NCBI GenBank assembly: GCA_043775075.1
Contig: JAYVSS010000223.1
Coordinates: forward strand, 1-36,886
DNA: 36,886 bases
Direction: 5' to 3'
Source: JANLQX01 sp043775075
Lineage (GTDB): Bacteria > Actinomycetota > Acidimicrobiia > Acidimicrobiales > JANYDT01
In this document: positions 15,333 through 24,448 of the stretch, one piece after another
How the letters are laid out: every line of letters begins with the position of its first letter
Numbering within the stretch: position 1 is the stretch's first letter
Made by a program: the position numbers and the translations under genes
The notes under the pieces: generated by a model
The model's database searches: none
Told to the model about the DNA's origin: nothing
Seen by the model: the letters and a program-made list of their open reading frames with translations, nothing else

Positions 15333-16937
15333 ATGACCGACGCGCCCGATGCAACCGCTCAGCGTGGCGTAGTCAGCGAAGCAGAGATTGGAACGGTGGC
15401 GGCCGAGCCCCGGCGTCGTCGTGGTGGTCGGGCTTCCTCGGAGGGACGGTCAACCCTGCCCGAGCAACGCCCGTTCGGTCAATCACGGCTTCGGTATGCC
15501 CCCACCGAGGTCGTGTCCGCCGACGAACTCGACATGATTCACCACGCCTCGCTTGAAATACTTGAGCGCATCGGCATGGATGTGCTCAACCCCGAGGCCC
15601 GGGACCTGTTCGTGGCGGCCGGAGCGACGGTCGACGGAGAGCGCATCAGGGTGGGTCGGGACATCATCGACGCAGCGATGAAGTCGGTGCCGGCGGAGTT
15701 CACGCTCCATGCCACCAACCCGGCGCATTCGTTGCGTATCGGTGGTAACTGGGTGGCGTTCGGCTCCGTGGCCAGCGCCCCGAACGTGTTCGATCGCGAC
15801 AACGGTCGTCGGATCGGCAACCGCCTCGACTACCAAAATTTGATCAAGCTCGGTCAAATGCTCAACACCGTCCACTTTTTCGGTGGGTATCCGGTCGAGC
15901 CCATTGATCTGCACGCTTCCATTCGCCATCTCGACGCCACGTACGACGCGCTCACACTGGCGGACAAGCCGATCCACGTGTATTCCCTCGGTGCGCAACG
16001 CAATCAAGACGTGATCGAGATGATCCGGATCGCCCGCGGCATCGATCACGAGACGTTGGAGCGCGAACCGTCGCTGTTCACGATCATCAACACATCGTCT
16101 CCGCTCCGGCTCGACCTTCCGATGGCCACTGGTATTTTGGAGATGTCCAGCCGCAATCAAGCCGTATGCGTCACGCCGTTCACCTTGGCCGGAGCCATGG
16201 CCCCGGTGACCGTGGCCGGTGCAGTGGCCCAGCAGAACGCCGAGGCCCTACTCGGAATGTCATTGACGCAACTGGTGCGCCCCGGTGCCCCGGTGATCTA
16301 CGGAGGGTTCACTTCCAACGTGGACATGCAATCGGGAGCGCCCGCGTTCGGTACTCCGGAATTCATGAAGGCGGCGATGATGGGTGGACAGCTGGCCCGC
16401 CGCTATTCGGTTCCGTATCGCTCGTCCAATGTCTGTGCGGCGAATGCTCTCGACGCTCAGTCCGCTTATGAATCCGTATTTTCGTTGTGGGGGGCGCTGA
16501 TGGGCGGGGTAAACCTGCTCATGCACGGTGCCGGTTGGATGGAGGGTGGCCTGCACGCCAGCTACGAGAAGATGATGCTCGATGCCGAGTTGCTCGGAAT
16601 GCTCGAATGCTTCCTCGAACCGCCCGTGGTGAACCGGGCGGAGTTAGGGCTCGATGCCATTGCCGATGTCGGTCCCGGCGGTCATTTCTTCGGAACGCAA
16701 CATACCCAGGATCGCTTCCGTACGGCGTTTCACCATCCAATGCTGAGCGACTGGCGGAACTGGGAAACCTGGGTGGAAGCGGGGTCGCCCACCACCTACG
16801 ACCGGGCCAACAAAATGTGGAAAGACATGCTGGCGGCCTACGAACCGCCAACAACGCTCGATGATTCGCGCAAAGCTGAACTCCAGGACTTCGTCGACCG
16901 TCGGCATGCCGAGGGTGGCGTTCCCACCGATTTCTAA
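15333..16937 (+). CDS. MttB-superfamily corrinoid methyltransferase (non-pyrrolysine)
   Basis: A 534-aa member of the trimethylamine methyltransferase (MttB) family. A basic, Gly/Ser-rich N-terminus (RRRRGGRASSEGRS) is typical of aerobic bacterial members. It is followed by the TIM-barrel blocks HHASLEILERIGMDVLNPEA, GSVASAPNVFDRDNGRR, HFFGGYPVEP and GPGGHFFGTQHTQDRFRTAF. The frame has no internal amber codon, so pyrrolysine is absent, as in the glycine-betaine demethylase MtgB and its relatives. These move a methyl group from a quaternary or tertiary amine to a corrinoid protein. No corrinoid protein is encoded in the window. It heads an operon with the GcvT flavoprotein 39 bases downstream, which points to a methylated-glycine substrate. 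Confidence 0.88.
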   Translation: MTDAPDATAQRGVVSEAEIGTVAAEPRRRRGGRASSEGRSTLPEQRPFGQSRLRYAPTEVVSADELDMIHHASLEILERIGMDVLNPEARDLFVAAGATVDGERIRVGRDIIDAAMKSVPAEFTLHATNPAHSLRIGGNWVAFGSVASAPNVFDRDNGRRIGNRLDYQNLIKLGQMLNTVHFFGGYPVEPIDLHASIRHLDATYDALTLADKPIHVYSLGAQRNQDVIEMIRIARGIDHETLEREPSLFTIINTSSPLRLDLPMATGILEMSSRNQAVCVTPFTLAGAMAPVTVAGAVAQQNAEALLGMSLTQLVRPGAPVIYGGFTSNVDMQSGAPAFGTPEFMKAAMMGGQLARRYSVPYRSSNVCAANALDAQSAYESVFSLWGALMGGVNLLMHGAGWMEGGLHASYEKMMLDAELLGMLECFLEPPVVNRAELGLDAIADVGPGGHFFGTQHTQDRFRTAFHHPMLSDWRNWETWVEAGSPTTYDRANKMWKDMLAAYEPPTTLDDSRKAELQDFVDRRHAEGGVPTDF

Positions 16938-16976
16938 ACACTTACGTACACGTATCTCTGAGGATTGCTGATCTCC

Positions 16977-19487
16977 ATGCCTGTTCAAGAAGCACCTGTT
17001 CTCCACGATCTCGCCGGACGGGCCGAAGGTGGCATGAAAACCAGTGCCCGGGTGGTCGTTATCGGTGGCGGGGTGGTCGGGGCCAGTGTCCTCTACCACC
17101 TGACTAAAGCTGGCTGGACCGATGTAGTGCTGCTGGAACGCAAGGAACTAACCCACGGGTCCACGTGGCATGCCGCCGGTGGCATGCACACCCTCAACGG
17201 TGACCCCAATGTGGCCAAGCTACAGCAGTACACGGTGCGGCTCTACAAGACGATTGAGGCTGAGTCGGGCCAGAACTGTTCAATCCACCTCCCTGGTGGC
17301 ATCATGCTGGCCGATACCCCGGAGCGGTTGGACTGGCTGAAGATGGCGCAAGCCCGTGGTCGGTACCTCGGCATGGATCTCGAAATGATCTCGCTCAAAG
17401 AAGCGGCGGAGATCCATCCGCTGCTCGACCCGCAGTATTTCATGGGGTGTCTGTACGACCCCGATGAGGGCCACGTGGACCCGTCCGGCGTCACCCATGC
17501 CTACGCCATATGCGCGCGTAACGCCGGGGCCGAGGTATATCGCCACACGATGGTGGAATCGCTGGAGCATCGCGCCGATGGCACATGGACCGTGAACACC
17601 AACAAAGGTACAATTCACGCCGAGCATGTGGTCAACGCCGGTGGACTGTGGGCGCGCGAAGTCGGTCGCATGGTCGGAATCGAGCTTCCGGTCTTGGCCT
17701 TTGAACACATGTATCTACTCACTGATGACATGCCAGAAATAGTCGAATACCGTGAGAAGAATGGCAAAGAATTACCGATGTCGGTGGACTTTGCCGGTGA
17801 GTCATACTTCCGTCAGGAAGGAGACTCGATGCTCTTGGGCAGCTACGAGTACAACTGCGTGCCGTGGTCACCCAAGCAGACCCCGTGGGAGTTCGGGGCA
17901 CAGCTCCTCACTCCCGATTTGGACCGTTTGGAGAAGCCGCTTTCGATTGCCTTTGAGCACTATCCGAAGCTGCAGGAGATCGGTATCAAGCGGGTTATCA
18001 ACGGCCCGTTTACCTTTGCTCCAGACGGCAACCCCCTGGTCGGACCCGTCCGCGGTCTGCGGAACTTCTGGACGGCGTGTGGCGTCATGGCCGGACTGTC
18101 GCAGGGTGGCGGCGTGGGCTTGGCCCTGGCGGCGTGGATGACCGACGGTGATCCGGGCATGGACATCTGGGGCATGGACGTGGCTCGCTACGGGGACTAC
18201 GCCACCCTCGGGTACACGGCAGAAAAGGCGAAGGAAAACTACCAGCGCCGCTTCCGTATTCAGTTTCCCAACGAGGAACTCCCGGCCGGCCGGCCGTTGC
18301 ACATGACGCCGGCTTACGGGCGCCAGAACGACGCCAACGCCGTGTGGGGAGCCTCCTACGGACTCGAATACCCGCTCTGGTTCCAGGAGCCGGGCAAAGT
18401 GCCGATGGAAGACGTGACCTTCAAACGCTCGAATGCGTTCAACGTGGTCGGCGATGAATGCCGGGCCGTGCGCACCTCTGTCGGTCTCACCGAGGTCTCA
18501 AACTTCGCCAAGTACGAGGTGAGGGGCCCCGGTGCCGAGGCGTGGTTGCTCACGCTGCTGACGAACAAGATGCCCAAGGTCGGCAAAGTCGCACTGACCG
18601 CAATGCTGAATCATCACGGTCGTATTGAAGGTGAGTTCACCGTTGCTCGCCTTGGCGATGACCATTTCTTCCTGTTTGGTTCCATGCCGGCCGAGGTCCA
18701 TCATTCGCGCTGGTTCCTCCATCATCTACCGACCGATGGCTCCGTGTCCTTCACCGTGCGCGGACTCGGGCTGACCGGTCTCTCGATCGCCGGGCCCCAT
18801 GCCCGGAAGGTGTTGGAAAAGATCACCGATGCCGACGTTTCGAATACCGGATTCCCGTTCATGTCGTTTCGCCAAATCGAGTGCGGCATGATCCCGGCCA
18901 TGGTCGGCCGCCTCACGTACTCGGGTGATCTTGGATACGAGCTATGGGTCGCTCCCGAATATCAGATCGCCTTATTCGATCGCATCATGGCGGCCGGTGA
19001 AGAGTTCGGTATCAAACTCTTTGGTCTGCGCGCATTGCTTTCGCTGCGCTTGGAGAAAAGCTTTGGCACCTGGTTCCGCGAGTACCGCCCGATCTATACT
19101 CCGGTCGAAGCGGGCATTACCTCCTACGTCAAGCTCGATCACGATTTCATTGGCCGTGAGGCCTACGAAACCGAGGTGGCGAAAGGCCCGGATCGCCGTC
19201 TCGTCACGTTTGTGGTCGACGTTGATCCAACCGATCCCGCTGATGTGATCGGCGACGAACCGGTGTGGCACACCGATGCGTCGGGTGAGTCGAAGGTGGT
19301 GGGCTGGATCACTTCAGGCGGCTACGGTCACTTTGTGGATCGTTCGATTGCCCTCGGGTACATCCCGGCGACGCTCGCCGTTGAGGGGTCCACCGGCTTT
19401 GAGATCGAAATCATCGGTGAACGGCGCCCGGCCACGTTGCAACACGAACCGCTGCTCGATCCGACCGGTCTACGAATGCGAGGCTGA
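16977..19487 (+). CDS. Dimethylglycine-dehydrogenase-like FAD / GcvT fusion protein
   Basis: An 836-aa protein with the two-part architecture of DMGDH and related sarcosine/dimethylglycine dehydrogenases. The N-terminal DAO half has the dinucleotide site VVVIGGGVVGAS (residues 26-37) and GSTWHAAGGM, whose His65 corresponds to the covalently flavinylated His of DMGDH. The C-terminal half (about 440-830) is a GcvT folate-binding domain with its C-terminal barrel, so formaldehyde could be trapped as methylene-THF. ATG 16977 is preferred over TTG 16965, because GAGG at 16960-16963 is correctly spaced only for the ATG. No signal peptide is seen. It lies 39 bases after the MttB-like gene. Confidence 0.9.
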   Translation: MPVQEAPVLHDLAGRAEGGMKTSARVVVIGGGVVGASVLYHLTKAGWTDVVLLERKELTHGSTWHAAGGMHTLNGDPNVAKLQQYTVRLYKTIEAESGQNCSIHLPGGIMLADTPERLDWLKMAQARGRYLGMDLEMISLKEAAEIHPLLDPQYFMGCLYDPDEGHVDPSGVTHAYAICARNAGAEVYRHTMVESLEHRADGTWTVNTNKGTIHAEHVVNAGGLWAREVGRMVGIELPVLAFEHMYLLTDDMPEIVEYREKNGKELPMSVDFAGESYFRQEGDSMLLGSYEYNCVPWSPKQTPWEFGAQLLTPDLDRLEKPLSIAFEHYPKLQEIGIKRVINGPFTFAPDGNPLVGPVRGLRNFWTACGVMAGLSQGGGVGLALAAWMTDGDPGMDIWGMDVARYGDYATLGYTAEKAKENYQRRFRIQFPNEELPAGRPLHMTPAYGRQNDANAVWGASYGLEYPLWFQEPGKVPMEDVTFKRSNAFNVVGDECRAVRTSVGLTEVSNFAKYEVRGPGAEAWLLTLLTNKMPKVGKVALTAMLNHHGRIEGEFTVARLGDDHFFLFGSMPAEVHHSRWFLHHLPTDGSVSFTVRGLGLTGLSIAGPHARKVLEKITDADVSNTGFPFMSFRQIECGMIPAMVGRLTYSGDLGYELWVAPEYQIALFDRIMAAGEEFGIKLFGLRALLSLRLEKSFGTWFREYRPIYTPVEAGITSYVKLDHDFIGREAYETEVAKGPDRRLVTFVVDVDPTDPADVIGDEPVWHTDASGESKVVGWITSGGYGHFVDRSIALGYIPATLAVEGSTGFEIEIIGERRPATLQHEPLLDPTGLRMRG

Positions 19488-19492
19488 TGGCA

Positions 19493-19573
19493 ATGGGAGT
19501 GGTGCGCAAGACTGGCCAGGCAAAGTGCGAAGCGAAGCGGCGCAACGTCGCACAATTGGAAGAGCGAGGCTGA
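19493..19573 (+). CDS. Possible small protein, 26 aa (28 aa from the first ATG)
   Basis: The 90-base gap between two large flavoprotein genes is fully open in one frame. An ATG at 19487 overlaps the preceding stop (TGATG). The ATG at 19493 has GAGG 9 bases ahead. The peptide MGVVRKTGQAKCEAKRRNVA... is basic, with one Cys, and stops 4 bases before the next gene. The string GCGAGGCTGA recurs at both ends of the gap, each time serving as ribosome-binding site plus stop. That is either a duplicated junction or a genuine small cistron. I recognise no family. Confidence 0.35.
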   Translation: MGVVRKTGQAKCEAKRRNVAQLEERG

Positions 19574-19577
19574 CGGG

Positions 19578-21791
19578 ATGAACGCGCGCTTCGTCTTCGA
19601 TGGTGATCCCGTCGTTTTCGAGTCAGGTGATTCCGTCGCGCTCGCTGTTCTGCGAACCAGGCAAGAGCCCGCCCATGGCGGCGTACTCTGCCTGACCGGT
19701 GATTGCGGAAATTGTCTTGGCGTCGTCGATGGGACGGCCTTCGTGCGTACCTGTCAGACCGCTGCCCGCCCCGGTATGGTCGTCGACCGCCATCCTATGG
19801 GCATCGCCCCTTCGATGATGACGGCGCGAACGGTTCTCGACGTACCGGTTCGACGCGAGCATCACGACGTCGTGATTGTCGGTACTGGCTCGGCTGGACG
19901 GGCCGAGGCTGCCACTCTCCGAGCTGCGGGACGATCAGTACGTGTGCTTAGCGCTGAGTCCGGCGAGGAAGTTGTTGGTGTGTACGACGGTCCGTTTGTC
20001 GTCGCTCGTACGGAAACCGGAATGCTCCATATCGAGGCCAACGAGGTCGCTCTGGCCACCGGTCAGGCGGAGCTGGTGCCCGTGTGCGAAGGAAGCAACC
20101 TTCGAGGAATTCGCACTGCGGGCGCGGCGCGCCGGATGCTCGCCGCCGGAATCGATCTCGGTAGAGTCGTCGTGGTCGGGCTCGGAGGGCGATCCGACGA
20201 TCTTCCGGGCCAACACATTGGCGGGCGGATCGTCCGGTTCGGGGGCGCCAATGGTCTCGTGGCCACGGTGACGGTTCGGTATCTCGATGACGTGGAGAAG
20301 ACCGTCGGCTGTGACACCGCCGTTGTCGATCTCGGTCCGGCCCCGCGTGACGTCCTCGCCCGCATGACCGACGACCCGGCCATACGGGTTGTTGGATCGG
20401 CAGGGTCAGCCTGCGCGCTGCCGGATGTTCCTGAATCCGGCGTTGTGTGTCCTTGTTCGGGGACCACGGTCGAGGATCTTCAGGGCGTGTGGGACCGCGG
20501 GTTTCGCGAGGTCGAACTGATGAAGCGCTCCTCGTTGTGTGGCACCGGAACGTGCCAGGGCGGGGTGTGCCTACCCCACCTTCGAGCGTTCGTCGCCGAC
20601 CGCAGTGGGTCCCCGGCGCGGCCGTTCACCGCTCGCCCCGCGGCGCGACAAATCACCATGGGGGAAGCGGCTGCGGGGGTGTTCTACGACGCGTGGCGCA
20701 AAACACCGTTGCACGAGGAGCATGTACGTCTCGGAGCCAATATGGACCGCTTCGGTGGTTGGTGGCGCCCGTGGAACTACGGGGATCACGTGGCCGAATA
20801 TTGGGCGGTGCGTGAGGGAGTGTCTCTCGGAGATGTAAGCACACTGGGGAAAATGATCGTCACCGGGCCGGACAGCGTCGAGTTCTTGGAACGGATCTAT
20901 CCGACCAACGTTGCCGATATCAAAGCGGGGCGTTCCCGCTATGTGCTCCTACTGAATGAGCGTGGACACCTGTTCGACGACGGCATGATCGTGCGTGAGT
21001 CCGAAACCCGTTTTGTCCTCACGTTCACGTCGGGTGGAGCAGGAAACGCCGAGATGTGGATGCGTGACTGGGCCGAGACTTGGGGCCTTGATGTGCGCAT
21101 CATGGATCAGACGATGTCGCTCGCCGCCATCAATGTGACCGGTCCTCTGGCCTCAGAGTTGCTCCAGCGCGTTGGGCTCGTCGATCCGCCGAAATTCCTC
21201 CAGCATCGCCACACCGAGGTGGCTGGAGTCGCCTGTCATGCGATGCGCCTTTCCTTTACCGGCGAGGCATCGTGGGAACTTCACCATCGACCGGACCAGT
21301 CCGTGGAGTTGTGGCGGGCCCTTATGCATGCTGGGAGCGATCTCGGTATCAAGCCGCACGGGCTGCAAGCGCTGTTCGGATTGCGATTGGAGAAGGGCCA
21401 CGTGATCGTGGGGATGGACACCGAGATGGACACCACGCCCCGACGCATCGATCACGACTGGGCCATCAAAATGGGCAAGCCATTTTTCCTTGGCCAGGAA
21501 GCGCTCGCCCGGACCGAATCGTTGCCCGACAGTCGGCGGATGATCGCCCTCACGATGGAGTCACCGGCTCCCACCGAAGGCGCGCCGGTCTGGCTTGAGG
21601 GGCAGCTCGTGGGCCATGTTGCCACATCGTTCACCTCGCCCCTGCTTGGCCACGCCGTGATGCTCGGGTGGTTGAAGCGAGGGTGGAACCCGCTCGGAGA
21701 AATGCCCCCGACGGTGTGGGTTGACAGCCGCCCGGCAACGTTGGCCGAGACGCCGTTCTACGACAAGGACGGTGGCCGTGCTCGCCGCTAA
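19578..21791 (+). CDS. Fused Fer2 / nucleotide-binding / BFD-type [2Fe-2S] / GcvT protein, sarcosine-oxidase-alpha-like
   Basis: A 737-aa protein with the SoxA domain order but shorter than the usual roughly 950-1000 aa. Residues 4-70 form a Fer2-like domain with Cys38, Cys43, Cys46 and Cys59. Residues 95-280 are a reduced dinucleotide-binding domain (VIVGTGSAGRAEA). Residues 288-340 match the BFD pattern C-x-C-x32-C-x4-C (Cys291, 293, 326, 331). From about 360 there is a GcvT domain and its C-terminal barrel. As I know classical heterotetrameric sarcosine oxidase alpha, it lacks these cysteine sets; here both look intact, as in HcnA/HcnB or dye-linked proline dehydrogenase chains. The start at 19578 has GAGG 8 bases before. 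The beta-like partner is two genes downstream. Confidence 0.85.
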   Translation: MNARFVFDGDPVVFESGDSVALAVLRTRQEPAHGGVLCLTGDCGNCLGVVDGTAFVRTCQTAARPGMVVDRHPMGIAPSMMTARTVLDVPVRREHHDVVIVGTGSAGRAEAATLRAAGRSVRVLSAESGEEVVGVYDGPFVVARTETGMLHIEANEVALATGQAELVPVCEGSNLRGIRTAGAARRMLAAGIDLGRVVVVGLGGRSDDLPGQHIGGRIVRFGGANGLVATVTVRYLDDVEKTVGCDTAVVDLGPAPRDVLARMTDDPAIRVVGSAGSACALPDVPESGVVCPCSGTTVEDLQGVWDRGFREVELMKRSSLCGTGTCQGGVCLPHLRAFVADRSGSPARPFTARPAARQITMGEAAAGVFYDAWRKTPLHEEHVRLGANMDRFGGWWRPWNYGDHVAEYWAVREGVSLGDVSTLGKMIVTGPDSVEFLERIYPTNVADIKAGRSRYVLLLNERGHLFDDGMIVRESETRFVLTFTSGGAGNAEMWMRDWAETWGLDVRIMDQTMSLAAINVTGPLASELLQRVGLVDPPKFLQHRHTEVAGVACHAMRLSFTGEASWELHHRPDQSVELWRALMHAGSDLGIKPHGLQALFGLRLEKGHVIVGMDTEMDTTPRRIDHDWAIKMGKPFFLGQEALARTESLPDSRRMIALTMESPAPTEGAPVWLEGQLVGHVATSFTSPLLGHAVMLGWLKRGWNPLGEMPPTVWVDSRPATLAETPFYDKDGGRARR

Positions 21792-22176
21792 CACCGTGCA
21801 TGCCGTCCGGATCGTGGCGTCGCCCGAAGCGCTCGACGGTTTCGCCGGTCCCGCCCATCGGGTGGTGCTGCGCGTCGCCGCGGATGAGGTGATGGTCCTT
21901 CACGCCACCGTGAACGAGGTGGTGCTCGGCGGTGATGAGCACGCCATCATCGAACCCGAACACGGCTTCAGCCTCATTGCTCTGTCTTGGGCCGAGTTCG
22001 AACAGTCCGTACGTCCACTTATCGAATGGCGTATCCCGGATACGGGCTTTCCGTGCCTGGCGCAGGGCTTGGTGGGCTTTGTGCCAGCCAAGCTATGGTT
22101 CACCGAAGACGGCGTGAGGGTCGTGGTCGCGACCTCGTTCGCTGAAACGCTCCTCGAAAGGATGCGTTCGCGATGA
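21778..22176 (+). CDS. Unrecognised 132-aa protein in the sarcosine-oxidase gamma position
   Basis: I do not recognise a family. The start is GTG 21778, with AAGGA 8 bases upstream inside the 3' end of the preceding gene. Its TGA overlaps the ATG of the beta-like gene. The protein is mixed alpha/beta, acidic in the middle (GGDEHAIIEPEHGF), and ends in a short amphipathic segment (FAETLLERMRSR). Features to search on are the Trp-containing blocks LSWAEFEQ, IEWRIPDTGF and PAKLWFTEDG. Overlap with neighbours on both sides argues for a subunit of the same complex. It does not resemble SoxG, which is longer and GcvT-like. Confidence 0.7.
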   Translation: MLAANTVHAVRIVASPEALDGFAGPAHRVVLRVAADEVMVLHATVNEVVLGGDEHAIIEPEHGFSLIALSWAEFEQSVRPLIEWRIPDTGFPCLAQGLVGFVPAKLWFTEDGVRVVVATSFAETLLERMRSR

Positions 22177-23387
22177 ACGAATTTGTCGAGACTCTTCTTG
22201 AGATTCCCTGGCACGAACCTAAGCGCGCCTACGACGTGGTGATCATCGGTGGGGGAGGCCACGGCCTTTCGGCGGCGTACCACCTTGCTGCTCGGCATGG
22301 CATCACCAATGTTGCCGTGATCGAGGCGAACTACATCGGCTCTGGCAATAGCGGGCGCAACACCACGATCATTCGCTCGAACTACGGCGTCCCGGAGTCG
22401 GTTCGCTTCTATCAACACAGCGTGGATCTGTACAAACGGCTTGAAGAGGAGACGGGTTGCTGGATCATGCATTCCACTCGTGGACTCATGTGGTTGGTGC
22501 ATACCGAGTCCGGCATGCGAGGGGAACGGGCGCGGGCCATGCTCAACACGGCGTGTGGCACGGACACCTACATGATTGGTCCGGAAGAGGCGAAGCAGCA
22601 TTGCCCGCAACTTGACCTCAGTGGTGGCGGCCGGTATCCGATTCGCGGCGGTTCCTATCACCCGGGAGGATCCACAGCTCGCCATGACCGGGTCAACTGG
22701 GCATACGCGCAGGGTGCGGCGCGCGCCGGCGTCCACATCATCCAACACACACCGGTAACAGGGTTGTTGACCACGCCCGACGGTTCGCGAGTTACCGGGG
22801 TGACGACGGCCGGTGGTCCCATTTCCGCGGGGACTGTCTTGAGTGCTGTCGGTGGCAACGTGACCAAGGTGATGGACATGGCTGGTGTTCGCATACCGGT
22901 GCGAAGCCATCCGCTCCAGGCGTTCGTGACCAATGGATATGCGCCGGAGTTTCCATCGATCGTAAGTTCACTTGAGTTATTGACGTACGTCTCCCAGACC
23001 GCTCGAGGGCAGTTGCTCATGGGGGCCGAGTTCGAAGCGCAGCCGTCTTACTCGATGCAAACCTCGTTCTCCACCCTCGCCAGTGTCTCGGCCAAGGTGG
23101 CGGCGATCCTGCCTTTCGTGAAAGGGCTACGCATCCTGCGGCAGTGGACCGGCATCTGCGATGTCTCGGCGGACTTCTCGCCGATCATGGGTCCTACCGG
23201 GGTGGATGGGCTCGCTGTGACCACCGGCTGGGGAACGTGGGGTTTCAAGGCCATTCCGGCCAGCGGCGAGTCGTTGGCGTCGTACATCGCCACCGGCGAA
23301 GTGCCGGACCTCATCAAGCCGTTTGGGTTGGCGCGATTCGCCGCCGACCACCCGCTGGCCGATCAAGGATCGACAGGAACCCGATGA
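22173..23387 (+). CDS. soxB: Sarcosine oxidase beta-like FAD/FMN subunit
   Basis: A 404-aa DAO-family flavoprotein. The FAD site is VVIIGGGGHGLSAAYHLA (residues 22-39). GSGNSGRNTTIIRSNYG is a strong SoxB signature. ARHDRVNWAYAQGA places His171 where heterotetrameric sarcosine oxidases attach FMN covalently. It oxidises sarcosine (or a related N-methyl amine), with the alpha-like chain handling the C1 unit. ATGA overlap with the preceding gene and a 24-base gap to the delta-like gene indicate one transcript. The order here is alpha, unknown, beta, delta rather than the usual soxBDAG. Confidence 0.9.
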   Translation: MNEFVETLLEIPWHEPKRAYDVVIIGGGGHGLSAAYHLAARHGITNVAVIEANYIGSGNSGRNTTIIRSNYGVPESVRFYQHSVDLYKRLEEETGCWIMHSTRGLMWLVHTESGMRGERARAMLNTACGTDTYMIGPEEAKQHCPQLDLSGGGRYPIRGGSYHPGGSTARHDRVNWAYAQGAARAGVHIIQHTPVTGLLTTPDGSRVTGVTTAGGPISAGTVLSAVGGNVTKVMDMAGVRIPVRSHPLQAFVTNGYAPEFPSIVSSLELLTYVSQTARGQLLMGAEFEAQPSYSMQTSFSTLASVSAKVAAILPFVKGLRILRQWTGICDVSADFSPIMGPTGVDGLAVTTGWGTWGFKAIPASGESLASYIATGEVPDLIKPFGLARFAADHPLADQGSTGTR

Positions 23388-23411
23388 TTTCACTGTTCTT
23401 GGAGGTTGGCT

Positions 23412-23654
23412 GTGCGTGATCTCCACTGTCCGAACTGCGGGCCCCGCTCTCGAGATGAGTTTCGTTTCGGCGGGGAGTTGCCGACCGTTCCGGACTCGGT
23501 CACTGAACCCGCGGCGCGCAACGTCGATTACGTGTGGTTCTTCGACAACATCGACGGTGTCTCCACTGAACGATGGTTCCACGACGGTGGCTGTCGACGC
23601 TGGCTCACCACTAAGCGGAACACATCAACCGATCGCATTGTTGAGATCGACTGA
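23412..23654 (+). CDS. soxD: Sarcosine oxidase delta-like zinc-binding subunit
   Basis: An 80-aa protein with the SoxD zinc ligands CPNCG near the N-terminus and HDGGC (His-x3-Cys) near residue 60, plus VWFFDNIDGVSTERWFHDGGC and LTTKRNTSTDRI as family blocks. GGAGG at 23401-23405 lies 6 bases before the GTG at 23412, deciding against the TTG at 23406. In sarcosine oxidase this subunit is structural and binds zinc. The SpoU gene starts only 3 to 9 bases downstream. Confidence 0.9.
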   Translation: MRDLHCPNCGPRSRDEFRFGGELPTVPDSVTEPAARNVDYVWFFDNIDGVSTERWFHDGGCRRWLTTKRNTSTDRIVEID

Positions 23655-23657
23655 GCA

Positions 23658-24446
23658 GTGCCCATGACTCGTGAGGTCGTGATCGTCGATGACCGCGATG
23701 ATCCGCGAATCGCCAACTTTGTTGGTATGCGGGACCCGCTGGTCCGTCGTGATCTGAATTGTTTCATCGCTGAAGGCCCCGATGTTGTGCGCCAATGCGT
23801 TGACCTCAATCTTGAATTTGTAAGCGCGCTTGTTGATGGGCGAAGTCCAGTACCCCGCCTTCTTCCGCCGAGCTGCCGGGTGCTGGCAGCGTCACCGACG
23901 CTCATCGGTCAGATCACCGGTCTCGGCGTGCATCGCGGGGTACTCGCCCTTGTGCGTCGGCCGTCGGAGCGTGTTCCCTTCGATCTGTTGGCCACGGCCC
24001 GGCGTGTGGTTGTCTTGGAGGGCGTGGAGAACCCGGTCAACGTTGGGTTAATCGCCCGTAGTGCTGCAGGTCTCGGGATGGACGCATTGCTCATTGATCC
24101 GACATCCGCCGATCCGCTCTACCGTCGAGCGGTAACCGCTTCACGGGGGGCGACCCTGCATCTCCCGTGGGCCCGTATCGACTCCGTTGCTAGTTTCATG
24201 ACGGACAATCCGTCGGTCACCACCGTGGCACTCACCCCGGAACCGCTGGCTCCATCGCTGCGATCCCTTCGCCTATCGACCGTCGATCGAGTCGCGCTTG
24301 TCGTCGGAGCGGAGGGGCCCGGCCTCGACGTCAGCACCATTCGAAGCTGCACGTTCAATGCGCGCATACCAATGACGCCCATCGTGGATTCGCTCAACGT
24401 GGCCACCGCCGTCGCCATCGCCTGTTGGGAACTTACGTCCCGCTGA
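23658..24446 (+). CDS. SpoU/TrmH-family RNA 2'-O-methyltransferase
   Basis: A 262-aa SPOUT protein with an N-terminal substrate-binding domain and the three knot motifs: ENPVNVGLIARSAAGLG, VVGAEGPGL, and MTPIVDSLNVATAVAIACWEL. It methylates tRNA or rRNA ribose; the exact target cannot be told. The start is GTG 23658 or ATG 23664. Although it codes for an RNA modification enzyme, it follows the delta-like gene by 3 bases, so it is probably read on the same message. A G-rich tetranucleotide repeat follows its stop. Confidence 0.9.
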   Translation: MPMTREVVIVDDRDDPRIANFVGMRDPLVRRDLNCFIAEGPDVVRQCVDLNLEFVSALVDGRSPVPRLLPPSCRVLAASPTLIGQITGLGVHRGVLALVRRPSERVPFDLLATARRVVVLEGVENPVNVGLIARSAAGLGMDALLIDPTSADPLYRRAVTASRGATLHLPWARIDSVASFMTDNPSVTTVALTPEPLAPSLRSLRLSTVDRVALVVGAEGPGLDVSTIRSCTFNARIPMTPIVDSLNVATAVAIACWELTSR

Positions 24447-24448
24447 GC

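Noticed and set aside
15333..16937. Pyrrolysine in the MttB-like protein
   Set aside because: The frame runs 534 aa without an internal TAG, so there is no amber codon to be read as pyrrolysine.
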